Assembly: GCA_018896765.1 (NCBI GenBank)
Contig: JAHILZ010000055.1
Span: 1-33,872 of the forward strand
From: Patescibacteria group bacterium
Lineage (GTDB): Bacteria; Patescibacteriota; Minisyncoccia; JAHIHE01
Direction: 5' to 3'
Length of the DNA: 33,872 nucleotides
Part shown: piece after piece, positions 17,506 to 24,624 of the stretch
Numbering within the stretch: the stretch's first letter is position 1
Layout of the letters: each line of letters begins with the position of its first letter
The notes under the pieces: model-generated
Told to the model about the DNA's origin: nothing
The model's database searches: none
The model's input: only the letters and a program-made list of their open reading frames with translations
Translations under genes and position numbers: made by a program

Positions 17506-17694
17506 ATTAGAGAAATAGTAAAACCCCAATTCACACTTGTATAGAACTGTGCAACCTTACCATTATTGCGCGAAACTTTTCCTCAATACGAGATAATGCT
17601 AATATGCAATTTATTACACAACAAAACCTAAAAGTGTAGCTTTTGTTTGCTAAAATGCAGCGTTTATATTAAAATTCAGTTATATAAGCTATTT
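17506..17694. other. Non-coding tail of island with decayed wzz leader
   Basis: No ORF is supported. From about 17671 the sequence (TTAAAATTCAG...TATATAA...) begins to resemble the leader of the intact wzz at 19376-19404, then becomes identical at 17695. Confidence 0.5.
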
Positions 17695-17745
17695 AAAAGA
17701 TTCAATATGGAATTAAAAGAATACATTCGAATTTTTAAAAAAGAA
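17695..17745 (+). repeat. 51-bp copy of wzz leader and start
   Basis: Identical to 19405-19455: 12 bp of leader plus the first 13 codons of the Wzz-like gene. At its right end it switches into the GT-end repeat through the shared TTTAAAAA(A)GAA tract. Confidence 0.95.
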
Positions 17746-17784
17746 GATAAAGGATTTTGTGGAAAGAGAATGGGAGGAGTTTAA
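17707..17784 (+). pseudogene. Chimeric scar: wzz start fused to GT end
   Basis: The reading frame starts as MELKEYIRIFKKE, identical to Wzz, then runs out of frame through the GT 3' end (DKGFCGKRMGGV) and stops at 17784. The GT-derived part, read in its own frame, still gives KIKDFVEREWEEFKKK-stop, close to the end of the intact GT (KIKEFVEREWGNFNKK). The join lies in an 11-bp A-rich microhomology common to both genes. This is a recombination scar, not a gene. Confidence 0.9.
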
Positions 17785-17828
17785 GAAAAAATAGAAGCGG
17801 ATAAATCAGCTTCTGAAAAATATTTTGC
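17734..17828 (+). repeat. GT 3' end and trailer, copy 2 of diverged repeat
   Basis: Diverged copy of 3421-3515. The trailer after the stop codon differs at about one base. It runs directly into the TTGACA of the AbiE promoter, as copy 1 runs into the TTGACA of the Fic promoter, so the two modules entered at equivalent points. Confidence 0.85.
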
Positions 17829-17830
17829 GC

Positions 17831-17859
17831 TTGACAAGTAAAAAATATAGTTGTAAAAT
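17831..17859 (+). promoter_or_regulatory. Promoter of AbiEi-AbiEii module
   Basis: TTGACA (17831-17836), 17-bp spacer, TAAAAT (17854-17859). AAGGAAG follows at about 17865, 8 nt before the AbiEi ATG, one of the better Shine-Dalgarno matches in the window. Confidence 0.8.
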
Positions 17860-17879
17860 GGTTTCAAGGAAGTAATAAT

Positions 17880-18494
17880 ATGACTACTTTGATGAAATCA
17901 AAAGTTTTTCGTTCCGTAGCAATCGAAGACGAACTCGTTAAGCGAGGCGTGTTTATTTTCACCTCCCAAATATTTCGGAGGATTTTTAGCGTTTCAAATG
18001 CGCAGACAAAAACTGTTTTGGAAAATTACACTAAAGGCGGTTTATTTTTGCGTCTTAAACAAGGGTTGTATTGCCTTAAACGCCGTTTTCCGGGCGATGA
18101 AGAGATCGCTAACGCGCTTTATAAGCCCTCTTATCTTTCTTTTGAATATGTTTTGGCTAAGAATGGCATCATTCCGGAAATAGTTTATTCGATCACTTCT
18201 GCCACGACGAAGCCGACACGGGAATTTACCGTCAAAGAGAGGGCTTTTTCTTATTATAAGATTAAAAAAGAAGCTTTTGCCGGATACGCGCCGGTGAAAG
18301 AAGGGGAGCGCAGCGTTTTGATAGCCGAGCCCGAAAAAGCGCTGGTTGATTATCTTTATTTTGTGTCTTTAGGCAAGCGTTCATGGAACGACCGGTTTAA
18401 TTTTTCCGAATTAAACAAAGGAAAAATGATACAATACGCCAAACTTTTTAAGAGGCCGAGTTTAATGGAATTAATCAAAAAATTATATCAATGA
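17880..18494 (+). CDS. AbiEi-like antitoxin/regulator
   Basis: A 204-aa protein with the layout of AbiEi type IV antitoxins. An N-terminal winged-helix region comes first (FTSQIFRRIFSVSNAQTKTVLENYTKGGLFLRLKQGLYCL), then the AbiEi core (ANALYKPSYLSFEYVLAKNGIIPE, EPEKALVDYLYF). In AbiE systems this protein represses its own promoter and antagonises the nucleotidyltransferase toxin without stable binding. The toxin gene follows after 60 nt. It has its own strong promoter and lies between copy 2 of the GT end and the intact wzz gene, so it is a self-contained inserted module. Confidence 0.85.
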   Translation: MTTLMKSKVFRSVAIEDELVKRGVFIFTSQIFRRIFSVSNAQTKTVLENYTKGGLFLRLKQGLYCLKRRFPGDEEIANALYKPSYLSFEYVLAKNGIIPEIVYSITSATTKPTREFTVKERAFSYYKIKKEAFAGYAPVKEGERSVLIAEPEKALVDYLYFVSLGKRSWNDRFNFSELNKGKMIQYAKLFKRPSLMELIKKLYQ

Positions 18495-18518
18495 TATAAT
18501 TGCTCGTTCGAAAAAAAA

Positions 18519-18542
18519 TGAAAGCAAGTTTTTGCTTTTTCA
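18519..18542 (+). terminator. Hairpin between antitoxin and toxin genes
   Basis: TGAAAGCAA pairs with TTGCTTTTTCA (two extra T) around a short loop, followed by TATTTTAC. It could attenuate read-through from antitoxin into toxin, lowering toxin expression. The stem is weak. Confidence 0.4.
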
Positions 18543-18554
18543 TATTTTACAATT

Positions 18555-19277
18555 ATGATTTCCAAAGAAGCAATCAAAAAACTAACTGATAAATATCAAA
18601 CTTTCGAGCCCAATATTTGGCGTGAGTATTTTCAGCATCTTTTCCTTTCTTATTTTTATACTCAGCCGGAAACCGATAAAATCTATTTTAAGGGAGGCAC
18701 GGCCTTGCGTCTTATTTTTCGCAGTCCGCGTTTCTCCGAAGATCTTGATTTTACCGTTTCCTCGAGAGACATCAAAATTATCGAGGAAATTGTGATCAAA
18801 ACGCTTGCCGAAATTGAACGCGAAGGCATTGAAACTTCTTTACACGAAGCCAAGTTCACTACTGGCGGCTATCTTGCTATTGTATCTTTCCGGAACAACG
18901 GCGACACGGTAAAAATACAATTGGAATTTTCGCTGCGTCCCGGGAAAAACAAGGGCGAAACGGCGATCATTGCGGGCGATTTTATCCCGCCTTATAATAT
19001 CGTTCATTTGGCAAAAGACGAACTGGTGTCCGAAAAAATCGCCGCGCTTCTTAATCGAAAAAAACCGCGAGATTTTTACGATCTTTATTTTATTTTGCGA
19101 GCTGATCTTTTGCCGGCGGCAGGGAAAAAGATTCTTCCCGAAGCTTTGGCAGCGCTGAAAAGCACCAGCATTAATTTCAATCAAGAATTAAAAGAGTTTT
19201 TGCCCAAGAGTCACTGGCTCATCATTCGCGATTTTCCGGCCACGTTGGGGCGGGAAATAAAGCAGTTTATCAAATAG
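18555..19277 (+). CDS. AbiEii-family nucleotidyltransferase toxin
   Basis: A 240-aa DNA polymerase beta-like nucleotidyltransferase. KGGTAL (46-51) and RFSEDLDF (59-66) are the two signature motifs of the AbiEii family. KIAALLNRKKPRDFYDLYFIL (starting near residue 158) is the conserved C-terminal helix region. Related toxins add nucleotides to tRNA acceptor ends and stop growth. The gene pairs with AbiEi 60 nt upstream, through a possible attenuating hairpin. Its last codons (KQFIK-stop, TTTATCAAATAG) and the following ACAGT(T)CT are echoed in the two 95-bp repeats at 5185 and 6482, which suggests another AbiEii gene once stood before DUF2130. Confidence 0.9.
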   Translation: MISKEAIKKLTDKYQTFEPNIWREYFQHLFLSYFYTQPETDKIYFKGGTALRLIFRSPRFSEDLDFTVSSRDIKIIEEIVIKTLAEIEREGIETSLHEAKFTTGGYLAIVSFRNNGDTVKIQLEFSLRPGKNKGETAIIAGDFIPPYNIVHLAKDELVSEKIAALLNRKKPRDFYDLYFILRADLLPAAGKKILPEALAALKSTSINFNQELKEFLPKSHWLIIRDFPATLGREIKQFIK

Positions 19278-19404
19278 AGGACTACAGTCTAATATGTTTT
19301 TCCGGTAATTGTTGAAAATATCATCGGAAACTATGAAATGAATCGGGTAATCGTTGTAAAGACGGTTTTATGCTAAATTTCAGATATAAATCATTTAAAA
19401 AATT

Positions 19405-19455
19405 AAAAGATTCAATATGGAATTAAAAGAATACATTCGAATTTTTAAAAAAGAA
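19405..19455 (+). repeat. wzz leader/start, intact copy of 51-bp repeat
   Basis: Source copy of the 17695-17745 fragment. Identity starts 12 bp before the ATG (19417) and ends within the A-rich tract at codon 13. Confidence 0.95.
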
Positions 19456-20022
19456 AAAAATATTATCAGCGGTACTGTTTTATTAGTGCTTATTTTAACA
19501 TTGATATTTTCCGGTTTAAAAGAAGTGTCTTGTGAAAATGATATGCTTTTGCTGATTTCCAGGAGCGGAACGCAAAATACGGATGATTATAAATACGATG
19601 GTTATTACGCTGTTCAAGCGTCTGATATTTTTGCCGATAATGCAAGCCAGTGGCTGGCTAGCGCTTCAATTGCCAGTGAAATTTACATTCGGGCAAAAGC
19701 GGAAAGCGAATTGAGAAGTTTGAAGGATTTTTCCAAGATTTTTAAGGCGGATAAGCTTTCCAGCCAGTATGTCAGGGTGCGTTATCGCTCAAAAGATAAA
19801 GAAACGGCAATAGATCTGGCTCATGCGATTACGGATGTTTTGCAGGAAAAAGCGGATTTACTTTCTCGTTCCAGCATTGAGCAAATTAGCTTTAAGATTA
19901 TTTATTCCGATCCGCTTTCCATTGAGAGCAAAAGCGATTTTTTGCTGAATGGAATTTTAGCTATTATCGGGGGGCTGTTTTTGGGAATATTTATGGCATT
20001 AGGAAAGAATTACTTTAACTAG
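19417..20022 (+). CDS. Wzz-like polysaccharide chain-length protein
   Basis: A 201-aa inner-membrane protein of the Wzz/chain-length-determinant type. There is a transmembrane helix near the N-terminus (about 17-34), an extracytoplasmic domain (35-175) and a second transmembrane helix near the C-terminus (about 178-196). It is shorter than classical Wzz and lacks a tyrosine-kinase domain, as is common in reduced genomes. It would set the length of the surface glycan built by the flanking glycosyltransferases. The scars show it once lay close behind the GT ending at 3481. The stop codon TAG (20020-20022) is part of a TAGTGAG repeat unit. Confidence 0.75.
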   Translation: MELKEYIRIFKKEKNIISGTVLLVLILTLIFSGLKEVSCENDMLLLISRSGTQNTDDYKYDGYYAVQASDIFADNASQWLASASIASEIYIRAKAESELRSLKDFSKIFKADKLSSQYVRVRYRSKDKETAIDLAHAITDVLQEKADLLSRSSIEQISFKIIYSDPLSIESKSDFLLNGILAIIGGLFLGIFMALGKNYFN

Positions 20023-20109
20023 TGAGTAGGTTGTAGTGAGTAGTTGGTAGGAAAAATTAAGAAACTACTCACTACTCACTACTCACTACTCACTACTCAC
20101 TACTCACTA
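20020..20109. repeat. Heptamer tandem array with inverted partners
   Basis: Six perfect copies of CTACTCA (20065-20106) plus a partial copy follow two copies of the reverse complement TAGTGAG (20020-20026, 20034-20040). The two halves can pair into a stem-loop in the wzz to GT spacer. Copy number in such arrays can change by slippage and could affect transcription between the genes. Confidence 0.9.
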
Positions 20110-20113
20110 GATT

Positions 20114-21292
20114 ATGACAATCGGCATTGATTTAAGGGCTATTGGGCAAGGAAAATATTCGGGCGTGGAAGAATATGCTTTAAATCTTCTTGACGCCCTT
20201 TTTGCCATTGACTCAAAGAATAAATATTTATTATTCTCGAGCGGCCAGAAAATAAGCAGCCGTTATTTAGAATTTTCCCAAAGAGCGAAAGAAAAAAATT
20301 CTAATATTGATTTTTGCCATTGTTCTTTTCCCAATCGCGTTTTAAACACTTCGTTCAAGCTTTTTTCCTGGCCTAAAATTGATAAAATAATGGGTGTAGC
20401 GGATGTTGTGTTCGAGCCGAATATCAATCTTCTTCCTTCCTCCGGAGCAAAAAAAGTCGTTACTTTTCACGATCTGTCTTTTGAAAAATACAGCGTTTTT
20501 TTTTCCTCCAAGCAGATTTTTTGGCACAATTTTGTTAATCCCGAAAAACTTGCCAAAGAAGCGGATTTCATCATTGCTGTTTCCGAATCGACAAAAAATG
20601 ATCTTATGGAGATTTATGGCATTCCGGCGAAGAATATAAAAGTTATTTACTCGGGGGTCAGCCAAGAATCAAGAATCAAGAATCAAGAATCAAGAATAAT
20701 TCAAGATATTAAAACAAAATATGGCTTGCCCGAGAAGTATATTTTATATTTAGGAACGCTTGAACCACGGAAGAATATTATCGGCTTGATTAAGGCTTAT
20801 GAATTATTTAGAAGCAAATTCATGATTCATAATTCATGCTTCATAATTACAAAATTAGTAATCGCCGGTTCCAAAGGGTGGCTTTACGAGGATATTTTTC
20901 ACGCCGCAAAAAAATCTCCTTTTAAGGAGGATATAATTTTTACCGGCTTTATCGCGGATGAAGATAAGCCGTATTTATATAATCTCGCGAGTTTATTTGT
21001 TTACCCTTCTTTTTATGAAGGTTTTGGTTTTCCGCCGCTCGAAGCGATGGCAAGCGGCGTCGCGGTAATTACTTCCGATTGTTCGTCTTTTCCCGAAGTG
21101 GCGGGCGATTCGGCGATGATGGTTAATCCTTATAATAGCGGCCAGCTTGCCTGGTCAATGGGAGAAATATTGTCTGATAAAAATCTTAGAGAAAAAATGA
21201 TTAAAAAAGGGCTGGCATGCGCCGAGAAATTTTCTTGGGAAAAATGCGCGCGCGAGACGCTGGAATTATTTGAAAAAGTAAATAGAAAATGA
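20114..21292 (+). CDS. GT4-family glycosyltransferase with repeat insertions
   Basis: A 392-aa GT-B glycosyltransferase. IGIDLRAIGQGKYSGVEEY at the N-terminus is the usual GT4 opening, LGTLEPRKN opens the donor domain, and YEGFGFPPLEAMASG carries the E-x7-E motif. Two runs of 7-nt repeats are embedded in the coding sequence: CAAGAAT x5 at 20663-20697 (giving SQESRIKNQESRI in the inter-domain linker) and ATTCAT(G/A) units at 20818-20845 (KFMIHNSCFII). Both sit where insertion is tolerated and keep the frame. It acts with the other GTs in the surface glycan pathway. A strong terminator follows. Confidence 0.88.
   Translation: MTIGIDLRAIGQGKYSGVEEYALNLLDALFAIDSKNKYLLFSSGQKISSRYLEFSQRAKEKNSNIDFCHCSFPNRVLNTSFKLFSWPKIDKIMGVADVVFEPNINLLPSSGAKKVVTFHDLSFEKYSVFFSSKQIFWHNFVNPEKLAKEADFIIAVSESTKNDLMEIYGIPAKNIKVIYSGVSQESRIKNQESRIIQDIKTKYGLPEKYILYLGTLEPRKNIIGLIKAYELFRSKFMIHNSCFIITKLVIAGSKGWLYEDIFHAAKKSPFKEDIIFTGFIADEDKPYLYNLASLFVYPSFYEGFGFPPLEAMASGVAVITSDCSSFPEVAGDSAMMVNPYNSGQLAWSMGEILSDKNLREKMIKKGLACAEKFSWEKCARETLELFEKVNRK
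20663..20697 (+). repeat. CAAGAAT x5 heptamer run inside GT gene
   Basis: Five perfect, contiguous 7-nt units. They are translated in three frames in turn, since 7 is not a multiple of 3, giving alternating S/E/R/K/N/Q residues in the linker between the two GT-B domains. Confidence 0.95.
20818..20845 (+). repeat. ATTCATR heptamer run inside GT gene
   Basis: ATTCATG, ATTCATA, ATTCATG and CTTCATA in succession, 120 bp after the CAAGAAT run, in a loop region before the LVIAG strand. Confidence 0.8.
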
Positions 21293-21350
21293 AGAGTTTG
21301 GCGATGTTTTGTTAAAAAAAGGACAAAAAGACGCAATGCAAGGACTTGTT

Positions 21351-21379
21351 AGCGCTTCTCGGAAGGAGCGCTTTTTTTG
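21351..21379 (+). terminator. Strong rho-independent terminator
   Basis: Stem AGCGCTTC / GGAGCGCT (one G-T pair) with a TCGGAA loop, immediately followed by seven T. It ends transcription after the GT gene. Confidence 0.9.
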
Positions 21380-21496
21380 CGCTTTGTCAGGTTTTTTTAC
21401 CTTCTAATTTATCGTTAAGGAATTTCAATATTGTCTGCGTTCTTCCGCGTTAATTCTGCGAGTGTCCGCGAAATTAGCGCCAGCAGGCCTAATTTA

Positions 21497-21505
21497 TGGT
21501 ATAAT
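21497..21505 (+). promoter_or_regulatory. Extended -10 promoter of next GT operon
   Basis: TGGTATAAT (TG-n-TATAAT) lies 20 bp before the ATG at 21526. No clear -35 is visible, which is acceptable for an extended -10. It restarts transcription after the terminator at 21351. Confidence 0.6.
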
Positions 21506-21525
21506 ATAATAAATAAATCAAGATA

Positions 21526-22743
21526 ATGATTCGCAAAGATATGAGAAAAAATACAGACAAAGAGTCATTGGCCGCGAGGAATATTAGGCCTTATAAAATC
21601 GGCATTGATGCCAGGATGTATGGCGCGGAACAGACCGGCATAGGGAATTATATTCGAAACTTGATTATTAATTTAGCCCAGATTGATAAAAGCAATCAAT
21701 ATGTGATTTTTTTGTCGAGAAAAGAGTTTGATAAATTTCAGGCGCCGGGGGAGAATTTTAAAAAAATAAAGACAATATCTCACTGGTATTCATGGCGAGA
21801 ACAAGCCGCCTTGCCTTTTAATCTTTTGGGTGAGCGGTTAGATCTGGCGCATTTTCCGCATTTCAATAGTCCGATTTTATATCCGGGAAAATCCGTAGTG
21901 ACTATTCATGACATTACCCCCTTTTTCTTTCCGGGCAACAAAATGAATTCGCTGATAAGAAGAGCGGCTTTCAGGCTGGTTTTTGCCGCTTCAATTAAAA
22001 AAGCAAGCGCGGTTATCGCCGTTTCCGCTTCCACAAAGAGCGATATAATAAGACATTTCGGAGCAAAGGAAAATAAAATAACCGTGACTTACGAAGGGGT
22101 TAGCGATGATTTCAAAATTTTGCCAAATCGTGATAAAATAAGAGAAAAGATCACTGCCAAGTATGCCATTGGGAAGCCGTTCATTTTTTATACCGGCGTT
22201 TGGCGCAATCATAAAAATATCACGGGACTGATTAGGGCATTTGCCATATTGAAAAAAGAGTTAGGCGGCGCGTACCAGCTGGTTCTTGGCGGCAAAGAAG
22301 ATCCTTTTTATCCGGAGGTTAAAAAAACAATTCGCGATTTAAGACTGGAAGAAGACATTATTTGTCCCGGTTTTATTCCCGCCGGCGAATTATGCCAGTT
22401 TTATAATATTTGTTCGCTTTTCGTCATCCCTTCCTTTTATGAAGGTTTTGGGCTTGTGGGGCTGGAAGCGTTCGCTTGCGGCGCTCCGGTGATTTCTTCC
22501 AGGATAACTTCGCTTCCCGAGGTTTTAGGAGAAAGCGCTTTATATTTCGATCCTAAGAATCATCAAGAAATGGCGGGAGTGATGAAAAAAGTTTTAACCG
22601 ACGATAATCTGCGGGAGAAAATGATCAAAAGCGGGCAAGCGAGAGCGGAAAAGTTTTCATGGCGGCGCATGGCGGAAGAAACTTATAAAATTTATAGTCA
22701 AATTTTAGAAAAAAATTATTGTAATAAAAAAGCAAAAAAATAA
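21526..22743 (+). CDS. GT4-family glycosyltransferase
   Basis: A 405-aa GT-B glycosyltransferase. IGIDARMYGAEQTGIGNYIRNL at the N-terminus, FYTGVWRNHKNI at the donor domain and FYEGFGLVGLEAFACGAPVI with E-x7-E place it in GT4, near mannosyl/rhamnosyltransferase-like proteins. Two in-frame ATGs (21526 and 21541) are possible; the first fits the promoter spacing. It is followed after 13 nt by the DUF4012 gene. It shares the overall pattern of the GT at 20114 but lacks its heptamer insertions. Confidence 0.9.
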   Translation: MIRKDMRKNTDKESLAARNIRPYKIGIDARMYGAEQTGIGNYIRNLIINLAQIDKSNQYVIFLSRKEFDKFQAPGENFKKIKTISHWYSWREQAALPFNLLGERLDLAHFPHFNSPILYPGKSVVTIHDITPFFFPGNKMNSLIRRAAFRLVFAASIKKASAVIAVSASTKSDIIRHFGAKENKITVTYEGVSDDFKILPNRDKIREKITAKYAIGKPFIFYTGVWRNHKNITGLIRAFAILKKELGGAYQLVLGGKEDPFYPEVKKTIRDLRLEEDIICPGFIPAGELCQFYNICSLFVIPSFYEGFGLVGLEAFACGAPVISSRITSLPEVLGESALYFDPKNHQEMAGVMKKVLTDDNLREKMIKSGQARAEKFSWRRMAEETYKIYSQILEKNYCNKKAKK

Positions 22744-22756
22744 TATTTCTAATTAG

Positions 22757-24436
22757 ATGAATAAAAGAGAAAACGACAACGAATTCAGTATTTATGTATT
22801 GGATTTGTCAAAGAAAGAGAAGGAAGTTTCGCGCGCCGCGCGGCGGGAAAAAAGCAAATTCTCTTTCAGGAAGATAATTGCCGGCGTTATTCTAGCGGCG
22901 TTTTTGAGCGTCGCGAATTATGGCGCGGATCTTTTTAGAAGTTATAACGAAATAAAAAATAGTTATTTTACGGCGAATGCCATGAGCGAGGAAAATATTC
23001 GGGAAATTGGCAAACTACTTGAGGCGGCAAGTTTTCTTCCGGGAACTAAGGAAACCAAAAAGATAAAAGAGCTGGCGGGCAGCTTCGAAGAGTTTAAAAG
23101 CATTTTGGGCTTTGACTGGCCCAAGAAGTATCTTCTTGTTTTTCAAAATCCGTCCGAAGCCAGAGCCACGGGCGGATTTATCGGAAGCGTTGGGATTTTA
23201 AGCATCAATGGAGGGAAAATTAAAAGCATAAAATTGAACGATGTCTATAATATTGACGGCCAGCTTATTGGAAATATCGAGCCTCCGCGGCCGATAAAAA
23301 AAATAAGCGCCGCCTGGAGCCTGCATGACGCAAATTGGTTTTTTGATTTTCCCGCTTCATCGGAAAAAATAAACTGGCTTTACGAGAAAGCCGGGGGCGA
23401 GACGATGGATGGCGTAATCGCGATAAATCCAAAAGTTGTTCTGGATTTGCTGAAGGCAATCGGACCGGTAAAGGTTGAAAAATACGGCGTAGAATTAAGC
23501 GAGAAAAATTTCATCGATTTGACGCAGCGGCAAGTTGAAAATGAATATGATAAAACCGTCAATCAGCCCAAGCTTTTTTTGGCGGATTTTCTCATGGAAC
23601 TGGAAGAAAAATTTGATCGCCTGCCGGCGTATAAAAAAATTTCTATCGCCAAGAACTTCATTGTTAATTTAGATCAAAAAGATATTCAAATAAATTTTAA
23701 AGACAGCGGAGCGCAGGCATTTGTTGAAAATCAGAATTGGGCGGGGAAAGCCAATAATTCCGAAAAAGATTATCTAGCCATTGTGCATAGCAGCATTAAC
23801 GGGTTCAAGACCGATGCCGTGATGGCTGAGGATGCGTTTTTATCCAGCGAAATAAAGGAGGATGGTTCTATTATTAATACGCTAACTATTACGCGAACTC
23901 ATAATGGAGAAGAAAGCATGGATGATTGGTATAAAAAAGTAAATAGCGATTATCTCAGGGTTTATGTTCCTTTCGGCTCCGAACTTATTGAAGCGAACGG
24001 GATGACAAAGGATGATTATTTTGTAAAAGATGATTCAATCGATTATAATAATTTTGTAAAAGATGAGCTGTTAACAAGGATAGAGAATAGCAAAAAAGTT
24101 GACCTGAAAAATAACGTAGAAATTTTAGAAGAAGCGGGAAAGACGGTTTTTGCTTCATGGGTTTATGTTAGTTTTGGCGAAAAAATTACCGTTTCATTTC
24201 GATATAAATTGCCATTCAAGGTTGATTTTAACGCCTCGCAGGCCACCGGTTTTTACAGCATCTTGTTTCAAAAACAATCCGGAGCGGGATTGAAAAAAAT
24301 AGACCACGAAATTTCTTTTCCTCTGGAATGGAAAATAGTCGGAAATTACGCGGATTGGACGATAAAAAACGGAAAAATATCCAAAGCCATAAATATGGAA
24401 AGCGATAAATTTTCGGGTATTATCTTCGGAAAATGA
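22757..24436 (+). CDS. DUF4012 domain protein
   Basis: A 559-aa membrane-anchored protein. A charged cytoplasmic N-terminus (1-37) precedes one transmembrane helix (about 38-58), and the rest is extracytoplasmic. The DUF4012 core is visible: KKYLLVFQNPSEARATGGFIGS (about 122-143), then NDVYNIDGQL and WFFDFPASSEKINWLYEKAGG. The family is common in CPR and Gram-positive bacteria beside polysaccharide genes and resembles LytR-CpsA-Psr proteins in setting, so a role in attaching or exporting the glycan is plausible but unproven. It lies 13 nt behind the GT gene in one operon. Confidence 0.88.
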   Translation: MNKRENDNEFSIYVLDLSKKEKEVSRAARREKSKFSFRKIIAGVILAAFLSVANYGADLFRSYNEIKNSYFTANAMSEENIREIGKLLEAASFLPGTKETKKIKELAGSFEEFKSILGFDWPKKYLLVFQNPSEARATGGFIGSVGILSINGGKIKSIKLNDVYNIDGQLIGNIEPPRPIKKISAAWSLHDANWFFDFPASSEKINWLYEKAGGETMDGVIAINPKVVLDLLKAIGPVKVEKYGVELSEKNFIDLTQRQVENEYDKTVNQPKLFLADFLMELEEKFDRLPAYKKISIAKNFIVNLDQKDIQINFKDSGAQAFVENQNWAGKANNSEKDYLAIVHSSINGFKTDAVMAEDAFLSSEIKEDGSIINTLTITRTHNGEESMDDWYKKVNSDYLRVYVPFGSELIEANGMTKDDYFVKDDSIDYNNFVKDELLTRIENSKKVDLKNNVEILEEAGKTVFASWVYVSFGEKITVSFRYKLPFKVDFNASQATGFYSILFQKQSGAGLKKIDHEISFPLEWKIVGNYADWTIKNGKISKAINMESDKFSGIIFGK

Positions 24437-24453
24437 TTTATGAATATATTATA

Positions 24454-24604
24454 AGCGGAAAAAATGAAATTTTTTAAACTGCGGGTTATAGCCACGCTAT
24501 TCAATTCCAGAAGAAAGTTTATCCAGTAAAAATTGTATATTCGCAGAAAGGAGTCTTAAAAAGCTAAAACAAGTCCTCGTTAAAAAAATTTCATTTTTTC
24601 CGCT
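24454..24604. repeat. 151-bp element bounded by 24-bp inverted repeats
   Basis: AGCGGAAAAAATGAAATTTT (continuing TTAA) at the left is the reverse complement of the right end, which ends CATTTTTTCCGCT, apart from one extra A. The internal about 100 bp contain a small hairpin (GCGGG...CCACGC near 24481-24497) and no ORF. It looks like a MITE or a stem-closed structured RNA between the DUF4012 and murJ genes. The inner motif GAAAAAATGAAA is shared with the inverted repeat at 30175. Confidence 0.8.
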
Positions 24605-24624
24605 AGGATCGTATTAGTAATAAA

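Noticed and set aside
20020..20109. Heptamer array considered as a CRISPR array
   Set aside because: Units are 7 nt and contiguous, with no spacers and no cas genes in the window.
21380..21496. GC-richer spacer (TCTGCGTTCTTCCGCG...) considered as an ncRNA
   Set aside because: No convincing paired architecture beyond the known terminator and promoter; left as spacer.
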